Shown here: positions 1-7,621 of the stretch, piece by piece
How the letters are laid out: every line of letters begins with the position of its first letter
Numbering within the stretch: the first letter of the stretch is position 1
Assembly (NCBI GenBank): GCA_044371675.1
Contig: JBILTF010000030.1
Location: 1 to 23,743, forward strand
Direction of reading: 5' to 3'
DNA: 23,743 nucleotides
Source of the DNA: CAIZGX01 sp044371675
GTDB lineage: Bacteria > Bacteroidota > Bacteroidia > Flavobacteriales_D > Sanyastnellaceae
Notes under the pieces: generated by a model
The model's database searches: none
Seen by the model: the letters and a program-made list of their open reading frames with translations, nothing else
What the model was told of the DNA's origin: nothing
Translations under genes and position numbers: made by a program

Positions 1-1
1 A

Positions 2-592
2 AAGAGTCGAAATAAAAATTTCGAGTCGTATTGTTACATGGTCACACATCCGATTGCATTCAACGAAAATTCTTGGACCATTTTAGGAGAAGTTTTTTTT
101 CCTACATATCGAACAGAATTCCGCACGACTTATGTGAACGGAAAGCCGGTTTCTCAAACAGTATATGTTTTCGATGGATTTCAATACACCAATGCTGTGA
201 TTTTGCAGGTAAGTCAGGAGTTGGAAAAGATAAGAGACTATACATTTAAATTGAATATTGCGGATAAGCCTTTTTATCCGAAGAAATATATTCGCACGGT
301 TCAATTGGGTTCTAAGTTGAATTTCTATTACGCAGACATCTTTAAATTTGGACATGTATCGCTCGAGAACGGAGGATTAGAAGAATCATCGATGGTTGAT
401 ATTGTTGATTCCCAAAAAGATTTAAAGGAATCCGAAAAAGTCACCAATCGCATTAGCTCGAATGTTGATTATTGGTACGATGATTTTTATTTGATTACTG
501 AAACATTTGAAGTAAAAGATAGAGATGAGTCTGTTGGAAATAAACGGAAAGAGTTCGTTCAATTCAAGAAAATAAAAATAGTAAACGAATGA
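2..592 (+). CDS. Unrecognised protein, 5' end outside the window
   Basis: The reading frame is open from the left edge (codons from base 2), so the Met at base 38 is probably internal and only the last 196 residues are seen. The visible part contains the segments NENSWTILGEVFFPTYRTEFR and VFDGFQYTNAVIL, then a mixed, charged C-terminal half rich in Lys, Glu and Asp. It has no membrane segment. The pattern resembles long uncharacterised Bacteroidota proteins that read like repeated beta-rich extracellular modules, but I cannot name a family. Its stop overlaps the next start (ATGA, 589-592), so the two genes are very likely co-transcribed and translationally coupled. That suggests the product works with the neighbouring envelope barrel. 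Confidence 0.7.
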   Translation, partial: KSRNKNFESYCYMVTHPIAFNENSWTILGEVFFPTYRTEFRTTYVNGKPVSQTVYVFDGFQYTNAVILQVSQELEKIRDYTFKLNIADKPFYPKKYIRTVQLGSKLNFYYADIFKFGHVSLENGGLEESSMVDIVDSQKDLKESEKVTNRISSNVDYWYDDFYLITETFEVKDRDESVGNKRKEFVQFKKIKIVNE

Positions 593-1422
593 AATTTCGA
601 ATAACTCTTTTGCTATTAGTTGTTTCAGTTGCAGGAAATGCGCAGTACTTCGTGGACATCTTTTCCTTCAACCGACAAGCCTACAACATCCCATCTGGCG
701 CGCAAACGAGTGACCTCTTCATTAACGCGTTTATTCCGAAAGTTCTAAAAAACGGCAATACAATTTTCGTTCGAGCGCATTATGAGAAATTGGAAATGAA
801 GAATGATTCTTTTTCCGCTGCTTTTTCTTCGATGACACTTCCAATAGGTATGCAAGTGCAATTGAAGAATCCGAAAGTGAAATTTACAGGATTGGTCATA
901 CCTAAAATTGCCGGTACCGATTTAGGAAGTTCCTTTTCAGATGTGTTTCAACTTGGAGCGTATTCACTTTTTACCGTTACACAGTCAGATAAGTTTCGAT
1001 ACAAATTCGGGCTCTATTACAACCGCGAATTCTTCGGGAATTTCTTTGTCCCTTTAGTGGGCATCGATTGGAAAGTATCTGATCGATTAACGATTTACGG
1101 AACCCTTCCCAACAGCATGAAATTTAGTTATGCAGTTGCGCCTTCTAGAGTAAATACCGGCATAGCTTTCCGCTCCTTGACACGCTCATTCAGAGGAGAA
1201 GACGTCAACACCTTTGTTCGCTACAATGAACTCCAACTCAAAACGTTTGTCGATTTTTATATCACCCCGAAAAATGCCGTGTTTGTTGAAGGTGGATACT
1301 TCTTGGGGAAGACGCCGTTACTCTACAAAAACAACGACCCTAAAAATTCAATTCCATCTGATTTGCTGAAGGAAGGGAAGGCGTTTCTAATCTTCAATGC
1401 CGGTTGGGCACTCAGATTTTAA
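589..1422 (+). CDS. Predicted outer-membrane beta-barrel protein, function unknown
   Basis: This 277-residue protein begins with a clear signal peptide (hydrophobic residues about 4-15, then NAQ at 17-19). The rest is made of alternating polar and hydrophobic strands typical of a small Bacteroidota porin-like barrel (for example the stretches near residues 55-70, 75-100, 115-150 and 210-240), and it ends in aromatic-Arg-Phe (WALRF), a usual barrel terminus. It may belong to the DUF6268-type outer-membrane families, but that assignment is from memory of the pattern and is tentative. The start overlaps the previous stop by 4 bases. Its last 11 bases overlap the 3' end of the convergent ethanolamine ammonia-lyase gene. 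Confidence 0.75.
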   Translation: MKFRITLLLLVVSVAGNAQYFVDIFSFNRQAYNIPSGAQTSDLFINAFIPKVLKNGNTIFVRAHYEKLEMKNDSFSAAFSSMTLPIGMQVQLKNPKVKFTGLVIPKIAGTDLGSSFSDVFQLGAYSLFTVTQSDKFRYKFGLYYNREFFGNFFVPLVGIDWKVSDRLTIYGTLPNSMKFSYAVAPSRVNTGIAFRSLTRSFRGEDVNTFVRYNELQLKTFVDFYITPKNAVFVEGGYFLGKTPLLYKNNDPKNSIPSDLLKEGKAFLIFNAGWALRF

Positions 1423-3727
1423 AAAGTTCGGATGATAGTATTCTGAGCGTTTCTTTCGCAGCATCTTTCGGATGAAGCGCAGTATCTGATATTCCGGAAA
1501 TGACACGCGTAATGTCGTGATCTATTTTTCCTTCAACATTCCAATCAGCCGCTGATGCAACAGAAATGTAAACGGAGTAGTTGTGGTGCATGGTTCCAGG
1601 GCGTTCACCAATGATATGCAAAATACATTTTTTCTGTTTTGAAGCTGAATTGCCGAACAGAAGCTCCCCGCAGCGGTAGCCCGCTCTTACCCTTCCATGC
1701 TGAATGAACAAAGGATCTTTACTTACCGAGTAATCATCGCTAAGCGTGTAGTTTGATTTCAATAATGAATTCAATTCATTTACATAGGGTAACAAATGCC
1801 CGTCGTCAACGATGGATGAAACATTCAATCCGTCTGAAACAATCACTTGAATATCGGGTATGCTTTTCTTCCATTTAGAACGTAAAATTTCTAACGCATA
1901 TATGCTATCGCGCGAAAGTTGTTCTCCCGATTGGGGATGATAGATGTAATCTTTTCGATCTTTCGAAAGCGTGGTAATCGCAATTCCATGAGGAAGAAAT
2001 TTTCCAAATTGAGAAGGTGTTTCTTCCCAAAGACATTTCTTAGCATCTGCATAGAGCAGGCGAATTTCTTGCTCTAGATCAGGATTCATATCCCAATGAT
2101 TCACTCCATATCCGCGGGCAATAGGTACTCCGCGCTCTCGCACTCTTTCAATGCATGCAAGTCCCTCCGAATAAATTTCGTCCATTGGACGTGTGTCACC
2201 TTTCAATTTGAGATATTGGTAATACATCCAAACAGGATCTCCAAAGTGAGCAGAAGGCTTGTTGTTTTCACCGATTATTTCCATCTGTTTGAAAAACGCC
2301 CACATGGCATCATTGATTTTGTATCCGAACTTTTCGCGAATGCGCAGGTGATCGCTAAACGATGTGGTTAAGTAACTCAACATCGGATCATTCTTTGTTG
2401 GAAGAGCCATGAGATAGCCCGGATTGGCGGGCATGATTTGATCAATGCACCAGTCTAAATCATCGAGCGAAACATCCATGTGCAGCGTGGTGCAAATGTC
2501 AAGACCAATCATAAGTCCATGCAGTTTCCCCATCACCAAGTCTTCCAAGCAGCAACGAACCAATTGTTCTTTGGTGCGAAATACTTCCGGACCAATGAAT
2601 CCTGCAACATCGTTCAGATGAACCCAAGACTCTTCGTTGAGTTGTTGTTTTAATCCGCGCCACAGGCCGTATTTACGCGACTCGTGAATAAGCATGTCGA
2701 AGCCTTCTCCGTGCCCGTTCGTTTCATCTGCGCCTTGACCGGTCTCGGCATAGAGTCCGAATTTCCCTGTGCGTTGCTTCGCGTAGTTCTGAAGTTTTTC
2801 CAGTGTCACATCGAAGGTCTGATTCGCTTTCACGGTGCCGGCAATACTCTGAAACCACATGCCGGTTTGACCGTTGTAGGTCTTTTCAACTTCAGCTTGA
2901 ATATCTATGTGCGCCAACACAGAATGTGAAAGCGTGTTTTCTAATTTGAAGGTGGTAAGCAAATCATATAAAGCCATTTCAATTTTCGCAACCGATTCCG
3001 GATTGCTTGAAACGGGGTTGTTACCCAGAACCAAATCGCCCACACTGTAACTCCACGCGTCGAAGACTTGCCAAACAATATCTTCAATGTTATCGGTTGG
3101 AGAGTTGGGTTGAACGCGCGCGCTCATGTACCCCTTCGATCCCATTTGAGTTCCGGGAAGCGGATGGAAAATTTTGCTGCTGATTGCAATGAGGTCCTCG
3201 TTCGACATCAACTTCACCACGCATGCAATTATATCACTGGTTAGGTAAGGAAGAAGGCTATTAATTTCTTTGTCTGTCGAGAGTAGAAGAAGTTCTCTAA
3301 ACTCCTTTATTCGTAATTTTCCAATGGCCTTTCCAGATTCTGTTTCTTGAAATGTTCGCGTGCTATTTTCAATGAATTCCGATTGTTCATCGGTGAAGAC
3401 CGAATGTTCTCGAATATCTTTAAGTCTTGTTTCCGCCAAAAGCATTCGCGCGTTGAGTCTATCTTCTTCGGAAGCGGCAGCTATTCCAGCAATTTCATCT
3501 CCTTCTTTGAATTCATTCGCAGCGCCTAGCAACTGTCGGTAAAGGGTAAGGTCGAAACTTCCTTTCTGACGAATGATATATTGAAATAAATCTTCTTCAG
3601 CTATTGGTGAAGCAACAGCGATTTTTTCAAATCGAAACAATTCCGATTCGCCGAAAATCTTTTCGGATACCAAGGCATAGGAAGCAGTGACCATTCCTAA
3701 TTTGCTTAAAAAATCTCGTCGCTGCAT
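1412..3727 (-). CDS. eutBC: Fused ethanolamine ammonia-lyase (EutB-EutC) with Tat-like leader
   Basis: This adenosylcobalamin-dependent lyase converts ethanolamine to acetaldehyde and ammonia. Residues about 45-500 match the EutB TIM barrel: GDEIAGIAAAS at 76-86, ARVQPN at 203-208, NNPV at 236-239, YAETGQG at 326-332, FIGPE at 377-381 and GLD at 408-410. By alignment to E. coli EutB, the substrate-site residues R160, Q162, N193, E287 and D362 correspond to R204, Q206, N237, E328 and D410. Residues about 575-771 match EutC (VIVSDGL at 628-634, HGRV at 687-690, IIGERPG at 705-711). In most bacteria these are two genes; here they form one 771-residue chain. The N-terminus starts QRRDFLSKLG followed by a weakly hydrophobic stretch, a twin-arginine-like leader that E. 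coli EutB lacks. No eut microcompartment, EutA or transporter gene is nearby. The 3' end overlaps the convergent barrel gene. Confidence 0.93.
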   Translation of the reverse strand: MQRRDFLSKLGMVTASYALVSEKIFGESELFRFEKIAVASPIAEEDLFQYIIRQKGSFDLTLYRQLLGAANEFKEGDEIAGIAAASEEDRLNARMLLAETRLKDIREHSVFTDEQSEFIENSTRTFQETESGKAIGKLRIKEFRELLLLSTDKEINSLLPYLTSDIIACVVKLMSNEDLIAISSKIFHPLPGTQMGSKGYMSARVQPNSPTDNIEDIVWQVFDAWSYSVGDLVLGNNPVSSNPESVAKIEMALYDLLTTFKLENTLSHSVLAHIDIQAEVEKTYNGQTGMWFQSIAGTVKANQTFDVTLEKLQNYAKQRTGKFGLYAETGQGADETNGHGEGFDMLIHESRKYGLWRGLKQQLNEESWVHLNDVAGFIGPEVFRTKEQLVRCCLEDLVMGKLHGLMIGLDICTTLHMDVSLDDLDWCIDQIMPANPGYLMALPTKNDPMLSYLTTSFSDHLRIREKFGYKINDAMWAFFKQMEIIGENNKPSAHFGDPVWMYYQYLKLKGDTRPMDEIYSEGLACIERVRERGVPIARGYGVNHWDMNPDLEQEIRLLYADAKKCLWEETPSQFGKFLPHGIAITTLSKDRKDYIYHPQSGEQLSRDSIYALEILRSKWKKSIPDIQVIVSDGLNVSSIVDDGHLLPYVNELNSLLKSNYTLSDDYSVSKDPLFIQHGRVRAGYRCGELLFGNSASKQKKCILHIIGERPGTMHHNYSVYISVASAADWNVEGKIDHDITRVISGISDTALHPKDAAKETLRILSSELFKI

Positions 3728-3792
3728 GCTTGTTTATTTGTTTGCAATTTAAAGCACATTTAATATGCTTACAATCTAATTTTGAAATCCCT

Positions 3793-3880
3793 CCGCCTCG
3801 CGGTCATCGGCTTCGCCGTCATCAATCTCCGATTGTCATCACCTTCGGTGTCATCCACGAAGTGGTCATCCGCTCCGCGG
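3793..3880. repeat. Mini-hairpin array 1 (six palindromes, spacer TCAT)
   Basis: Six short perfect palindromes lie head to tail: CCGC-CTC-GCGG (3793-3803), CGGC-TTC-GCCG (3808-3818), CAATC-TCC-GATTG (3823-3835), CACC-TTC-GGTG (3840-3850), CCAC-GAA-GTGG (3855-3865) and CCGC-TCC-GCGG (3870-3880). The four bases between neighbours are TCAT in all five gaps. All stems differ except the first and last, which share arms and differ in the loop. The array fills the gap between the divergent eutBC and Smr genes and ends 7 bases before the Smr -7 box. A reading frame runs through it, but unit lengths of 15 and 17 bases break frame and no family is recognisable. Confidence 0.9.
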
Positions 3881-3887
3881 TATTGTG

Positions 3888-3895
3888 TATTTTTG
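3888..3895 (+). promoter_or_regulatory. Bacteroidota -7 promoter box
   Basis: TATTTTTG matches the consensus TAnnTTTG exactly and ends 4 bases before the ATG of the Smr gene, so transcription would begin at or next to the start codon. No TTG -33 box is seen at the usual distance; that position falls inside the mini-hairpin array. Confidence 0.55.
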
Positions 3896-3899
3896 TCTC

Positions 3900-4487
3900 A
3901 TGGAATTCAAAAAAGGAGATCACGTTCGTTTTTTAAACGATACCGGAGAGGGAGTAATCGTTGGGTTTCCCCAACCCGATATTGCTACGGTAGAGGACAT
4001 CAGCGGTTTTCCGTTCGATCATCCGTTGCGCGAATTGGTGAAAATTGAAAATTCGAAACACGAGTTTTCGCAATACAATCAAGTGCAGCCGAACACGCGC
4101 GAGATGCTCGATCGGAATTTGGACGCTCATGCGGTGAAGGCGGCATCGAAAGATTTCAAGAACAGATACAAAGAGCGCGCGGCGAATGATTTTCCGCACA
4201 ATGCCGATTTGTTTGAAGTGGATTTGCACATTCACGAATTGCTCGACAATTTCGAGCGCATGACAAACGGAGAAATTGTAACTATTCAAATGGAACACTT
4301 CGAGCGCATGCTTGCTATTGCTGAAAAGAAAAAAGTGAAGAAGGTCATCTTCATTCACGGAGTGGGGCAGGGAGTCTTGCGCGCAGAGATTCGTTCATTC
4401 ATCAAAAGCTATTATCCGCAATGCGAATTCCTCGATGGGAATTACCAGAAGTACGGACACGGCGCAACAGAAGTTAGATTCAGATAA
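3900..4487 (+). CDS. Smr-domain protein with short N-terminal SH3-like (DUF2027-type) domain
   Basis: The product has 195 residues. The N-terminus (about 4-50, GDHVRFLNDTGEGVIVGF) looks like the small beta-barrel that begins Bacteroidota DUF2027/Smr proteins. The C-terminus (about 103-195) is an Smr domain, with the DLH motif at 108-110 and the HGVGQGVLR loop at 153-161. Smr domains are nicking nucleases or RNA/DNA-binding modules first known from the MutS2 C-terminus. Related DUF2027-Smr proteins are usually much longer, so the middle domain seems largely lost here, leaving a charged linker at about 55-100. I chose the ATG at 3900 over an earlier Met because it starts the conserved domain and sits just behind a -7 box. 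The serine hydrolase gene follows after 8 bases. Confidence 0.87.
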   Translation: MEFKKGDHVRFLNDTGEGVIVGFPQPDIATVEDISGFPFDHPLRELVKIENSKHEFSQYNQVQPNTREMLDRNLDAHAVKAASKDFKNRYKERAANDFPHNADLFEVDLHIHELLDNFERMTNGEIVTIQMEHFERMLAIAEKKKVKKVIFIHGVGQGVLRAEIRSFIKSYYPQCEFLDGNYQKYGHGATEVRFR

Positions 4488-4495
4488 TATTCAAT

Positions 4496-6025
4496 ATGAA
4501 AAAATTATTCCTTTCATTTATAGCGATTGCATTCGTGCTGAACGCATCGGCACAGAAGAAAAACGCAAAGCCTTTCGCAACGCAACTCACGGCTTTGGAA
4601 GCCAAGATGAACGAGGGTTTGTCGAAGTACAACGTTCCCGGTGGCGCCATTGCCATTGTCTACAACAACGAAATTATTTTGTCGAAAGGATTCGGTTTGA
4701 AGGATGCAGCGACGAAAGAGCCGGTGACTGAAAATAGTTCCTTCGCGATAGCAAGTAACTCGAAAGCATTCACCAGCGCCGCGTTGGCGATCTGTGTCGA
4801 TCGAGGATTGTTGAAGTGGGACGATAAGGTTCAAGATTTTCTTCCAGAATTAAAATTATATGACCCGTATGTTTCGGCGAATTTGACGGTGCGCGATTTG
4901 CTTTCGCACAGACAAGGATTTGAAACATTCGCCGGAGATTTAATCTGGTACGGAACGAATTATTCTCGAAGTGAAATTCTGCGCAGATGGCAGTTTGTGG
5001 AACCGAAGTACGGTTTCCGCACAACCTATGGTTACAGCAATATTGCGTTTTTAGCGGCTGGACAAATCGTAGAGAAAGTAACCGGAAAAACGTGGGACGA
5101 ATTTGTAAAGAACGAATTTTTTCTTCCGTTGGGAATGAAGAATGCGAACACTTCGATTACAGCGTTTCAGGCAGGTGCCGACATTGCCTCTCCGCATAAC
5201 ACCGTGAAGGAAAAAAATATTCCCATTCCTTATGTGAATTGGGACAACATTGGTCCGGCGGGAAGCATTAATGCCTGTGTGAATGAGCTGAGCCAATGGA
5301 TGATGTTGCAGTTGAACAAAGGAACTTTAGGTGGAAAGAAATACTGGGACGAAAAGCGTACCTATGAAATGTGGGAGTACAACATTAACAAGCCGGTGAG
5401 CAAGTGGCAGCGCGAGAATATGCCTTCACGACATGCGAACGGATATGGCATGGGTTGGGAACTTATGGAATACGGCGGACACAAGATTGTGAGTCATGGC
5501 GGTGGTTATGACGGAATGATTTCGAAGACGATTTTGATTCCCGATATGAATTTGGGATTTGTAATTTTAACGAACAGCAACAACTCTTTGCCGAGCGCCA
5601 TGGGCTTTGAATTTTTGGATTTGTTTTTAGGGGTGAAAGGAGAGAAGAATTGGGTGACTGAATTCGCTCCGAAGGCAGAAGAGCCTGAATTATTATCTCC
5701 TCCTACGGGGGAGGCTTATGAATGGATTTTTCCGGTTACTTCAGAAATTGAAGGAGTTTACCGAAGTGATATGTATGGAGATGTTGAAGTGATAAAGAAA
5801 GATGATGGGTATAAAATCGATTTCAAGCCTACGGAATTGTTCAAGGGAACATTGTTTCATCTCGATAAAAATGTATTTGCATTGCATTGGTCAACGCAAA
5901 TGATGCTTCCGAGCGGTAAGGTCCAGTTTATATCGAATATGGAAGGAGAGATGGAGGAGATGCGGGTATTTGTTGAGAATCCGGATTTTGATTTTTCTGA
6001 ATTGAAATTGTATAAAGTGAAATAA
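4496..6025 (+). CDS. Secreted beta-lactamase-fold serine hydrolase (class C / CubicO type)
   Basis: This 509-residue protein has a signal peptide ending NASAQ (16-20). The three active-site signatures of the penicillin-binding-protein-like fold are present: SxxK as SNSK (S87 nucleophile, K90), YxN as YSN (180-182), and HGGG (334-337) in place of KTG. The C-terminal part (about 410-509) is a small beta-rich domain like the DUF3471-type extensions often found in this family. Members include esterases, D-amino-acid peptidases and beta-lactamases, and the substrate cannot be read from sequence. It is probably periplasmic. It lies 8 bases after the Smr gene and 8 bases before a lipoprotein gene, so the three likely form one transcription unit. 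Confidence 0.9.
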   Translation: MKKLFLSFIAIAFVLNASAQKKNAKPFATQLTALEAKMNEGLSKYNVPGGAIAIVYNNEIILSKGFGLKDAATKEPVTENSSFAIASNSKAFTSAALAICVDRGLLKWDDKVQDFLPELKLYDPYVSANLTVRDLLSHRQGFETFAGDLIWYGTNYSRSEILRRWQFVEPKYGFRTTYGYSNIAFLAAGQIVEKVTGKTWDEFVKNEFFLPLGMKNANTSITAFQAGADIASPHNTVKEKNIPIPYVNWDNIGPAGSINACVNELSQWMMLQLNKGTLGGKKYWDEKRTYEMWEYNINKPVSKWQRENMPSRHANGYGMGWELMEYGGHKIVSHGGGYDGMISKTILIPDMNLGFVILTNSNNSLPSAMGFEFLDLFLGVKGEKNWVTEFAPKAEEPELLSPPTGEAYEWIFPVTSEIEGVYRSDMYGDVEVIKKDDGYKIDFKPTELFKGTLFHLDKNVFALHWSTQMMLPSGKVQFISNMEGEMEEMRVFVENPDFDFSELKLYKVK

Positions 6026-6033
6026 TTAATTCT

Positions 6034-6609
6034 ATGAAGAAGTTTGTAATTGTATTGGCCGTGCTTGCAATTGTTCCTTCCGTATTCTTGAGCAGTTGTA
6101 AGAAGACTGTTGATTGTCCCGGTTTGCCTGAGCAAATGGAAGGTTATTTTCCTTCCGTGAGTGAATTGAAGTTCATCAATGGGTTGGGCGACACATTGGT
6201 TTTTCCAGTTTCGCAATATTCGCGTGATGTTCCTCGCACGCTTTCGAATAATCCTTTGAGTGTAGGAGGAACTGGATCGAAGCCGATTTGTTACGAGACA
6301 TTGAAGGCATCTTCGACCATGAGTATCCCTATGTATTGGTCTTTTGAGTTGGGAGTTTCGGAAGAAGAGAAGGCAACCTCGATCCGATTGAGCATAACGG
6401 AGGAGTTTGTTTCAAGTAATTATTTTGATGTTCAAGTACATGAGACTCCAAGCTCATTAGGCGATTACAAGGTTTTTGGTGACACCTTGGTAATTACGGC
6501 ATCACAAGTATCTTCTCTGAGATTTTCCGAGGCTCAGATTGTCTATGGGCAGGGATTGGTGAAGTTGCACGATGTGGTGAATAATTACGACTGGACAAGG
6601 GTTTGGTAG
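6034..6609 (+). CDS. Small hypothetical lipoprotein
   Basis: The product is 191 residues with a lipoprotein signal: a hydrophobic stretch at 4-19 and lipobox LSSC with the lipidated cysteine at 22, followed by KK. The mature part contains no family I recognise. It has two pairs of short beta-rich segments (about 45-65 and 140-160) and three further cysteines or so, including one at 28 in DCPG. It is the last gene of the unit begun by the Smr and serine hydrolase genes, 8 bases behind the latter. The residue after the lipid cysteine is Lys, so an outer-membrane location is likely, though whether it is surface-exposed is unclear. Confidence 0.75.
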   Translation: MKKFVIVLAVLAIVPSVFLSSCKKTVDCPGLPEQMEGYFPSVSELKFINGLGDTLVFPVSQYSRDVPRTLSNNPLSVGGTGSKPICYETLKASSTMSIPMYWSFELGVSEEEKATSIRLSITEEFVSSNYFDVQVHETPSSLGDYKVFGDTLVITASQVSSLRFSEAQIVYGQGLVKLHDVVNNYDWTRVW

Positions 6610-6650
6610 GCGTGCATGATTAAGTGCAGATGGAAAAATTATTAGAATCA

Positions 6651-6682
6651 TTGTGAAATAAAAGGAAATGCCTATATATTTG
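6651..6682 (+). promoter_or_regulatory. Promoter of tRNA-Arg
   Basis: A TTG (6651-6653) and a perfect TAnnTTTG box, TATATTTG (6675-6682), are separated by 21 bases, the spacing expected for the housekeeping sigma factor of Bacteroidota. The tRNA begins 18 bases after the -7 box, consistent with a short 5' leader. Confidence 0.8.
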
Positions 6683-6700
6683 CACCCGCTTAACAGCAAT

Positions 6701-6777
6701 GGCATTGTAGCTCAACTGGATAGAGCATCGCACTACGGATGCGAAGGTTTGGGGTTCGAATCCCTACAGTGTCACCA
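6701..6777 (+). tRNA. tRNA-Arg (anticodon ACG), CCA encoded
   Basis: The cloverleaf folds fully. The acceptor stem pairs GGCATTG (6701-6707) with CAGTGTC (6767-6773), with two G-U pairs. The D stem is GCTC/GAGC. The anticodon stem is TCGCA/TGCGA around the loop CTACGGA, with anticodon ACG at 6735-6737. The T arm is TGGGG, loop TTCGAAT, CCCTA. The discriminator base is A (6774) and CCA (6775-6777) is encoded. The first anticodon base would be deaminated to inosine to read CGU, CGC and CGA. Confidence 0.96.
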
Positions 6778-6783
6778 AGAAGC

Positions 6784-6819
6784 AACCAAATCCCCGACGA
6801 AAGTTGGGGGTTTTTGGTT
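6784..6819 (+). terminator. Rho-independent terminator after tRNA-Arg
   Basis: CCCCGAC (6792-6798) pairs with GTTGGGG (6803-6809) around a GAAA loop, with one G-U pair, and is followed by a T run (6811-6815). Outer arms AACCAAA (6784-6790) and TTTGGTT (6813-6819) also pair, so the element may work on both strands. Confidence 0.85.
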
Positions 6820-7047
6820 CAAAGGGGTTACTCATTCTTATTCTCATCCTGTTTCTCCTACTCATTCTGACTTTCACTTTCCTAATCCCCGAATACACCT
6901 AATATTTGGCGATTATGTTCGCCAAAAAAAACATATAATAATTGGCGATTAGGAAAGGAATGCACCGGGGGGAAATATCCTTCAACCAAGGTTAAGAGGG
7001 GTTAAGAAATGGTAAGAGAGGGGGAAGAATGGATTACTTTTATCCTC
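6820..7047. other. Non-coding interval between tRNA-Arg and the next gene
   Basis: I see no credible gene here. The stretch 6830-6882 is pyrimidine-rich on the plus strand and repeats ACTCATTCT at 6830-6838 and 6860-6868. A perfect 7-bp hairpin, TTGGCGA with TCGCCAA, lies at 6906-6925. TGGCGATTA occurs at 6907-6915 and again near 6943-6951, and CCTAATC (6881-6887) is the reverse complement of GATTAGG (6947-6953). Purine-rich repeats of GGTTAAG and GGTAAG precede the next gene. TACTTTTA (7035-7042), one base off TAnnTTTG, ends 5 bases before the ATG at 7048. Confidence 0.6.
6906..6925. repeat. Inverted repeat (7-bp stem) in intergenic region
   Basis: TTGGCGA and TCGCCAA pair perfectly around the loop TTATGT. 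It is followed by an A run rather than a T run on the plus strand, so it does not look like a terminator in that direction. Half of it is repeated directly about 37 bases downstream. Confidence 0.6.
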
Positions 7048-7560
7048 ATGAAAAATTTCTTCGCAGTAGCATTTCTTTTTTGTTTCAGGATGCTTGCAAT
7101 GTCGCAAACTAGCTTGACTGCCACAGCGAGCATTCGTGTTTTCGGGGAAATAGAAAAGGAAGCAACCATTACGCTTGAATCGTTGGGACAAATGAAACAA
7201 GAAACCGTGGTTGATCAACTTATCTATAACCACAAAGGTGAAGTGAAGGATACCCTCAACAACATGAAGGGTGTGTCGCTGAAGGAGGCGTTGAGTCAAG
7301 TGAAATTCAAATACGAAAAGCCCAAAGAACTAAACGAATTCTATTTCGTCTTCACTGCGTCAGACGGATACCGCGTAGTGTTTTCATGGAATGAAATCTA
7401 CAACACCGAGGTTGGAAATTTCCTCTACTTCATTACCGAAATGAAAGGCAAGAAAATGCAAGACCTCGAGCATCGTATGGTCTTCCTCTCTGCAAAAGAT
7501 ATTAAATCGGGAAGACGCTACATAAAATGCCTTCAGTCGATAGAAATTCGCAAATTGTAG
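7048..7560 (+). CDS. Small exported protein with sulfite-oxidase (Oxidored_molyb) fold
   Basis: I chose the ATG at 7048 (170 residues) because it gives a proper signal peptide (hydrophobic 4-14, ending near AMSQ); the upstream ATG would add 13 charged residues. The mature part follows the core of molybdopterin-dependent oxidoreductase domains: an opening strand ASIRVFGEI, the segment ITLESLGQM, GVSLKEAL, FTASDGYRVVFSWNEI near 100-115, and a closing GRRYIKCLQSIEI. The domain is short, and the cysteine that ligates molybdenum in sulfite oxidases is not recognisable where expected, so it may be a cofactor-free relative. There is no partner gene for a molybdoenzyme system nearby. Confidence 0.75.
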   Translation: MKNFFAVAFLFCFRMLAMSQTSLTATASIRVFGEIEKEATITLESLGQMKQETVVDQLIYNHKGEVKDTLNNMKGVSLKEALSQVKFKYEKPKELNEFYFVFTASDGYRVVFSWNEIYNTEVGNFLYFITEMKGKKMQDLEHRMVFLSAKDIKSGRRYIKCLQSIEIRKL

Positions 7561-7621
7561 ATTATTCACTTTGTTTCACCAACCACACCCTAACTTTCCA
7601 TTCAAATTAATTTGAAGGATT

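Noticed and set aside
3793..3880. CRISPR array
   Set aside because: Repeats are far too short and variable and the constant part is a 4-base spacer; no cas genes are present.
3782..4048. Open frames of 68-88 codons reading through mini-hairpin array 1
   Set aside because: They only exist because the array lacks stops; they overlap the start of the Smr gene and have no protein-like composition.
3933..4358. 141-codon minus-strand frame inside the Smr gene
   Set aside because: It is antisense to a well supported Smr domain and has no recognisable features.
4435..4731. 98-codon frame spanning the Smr and serine hydrolase junction
   Set aside because: It overlaps both real genes in another frame and has no start context or family match.
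5697..5716. CCTCC/GGAGG hairpin as a regulatory or inserted repeat element
   Set aside because: It lies in frame inside the serine hydrolase linker (SPPTGEA) and no second copy was seen.
6750..6777. Integration (att) site at the tRNA 3' end
   Set aside because: No second copy of the tRNA 3' end and no integrase or phage genes occur in the window.
6668..6952. 94-codon frame over tRNA-Arg
   Set aside because: It reads across the tRNA and its terminator and is not coding.
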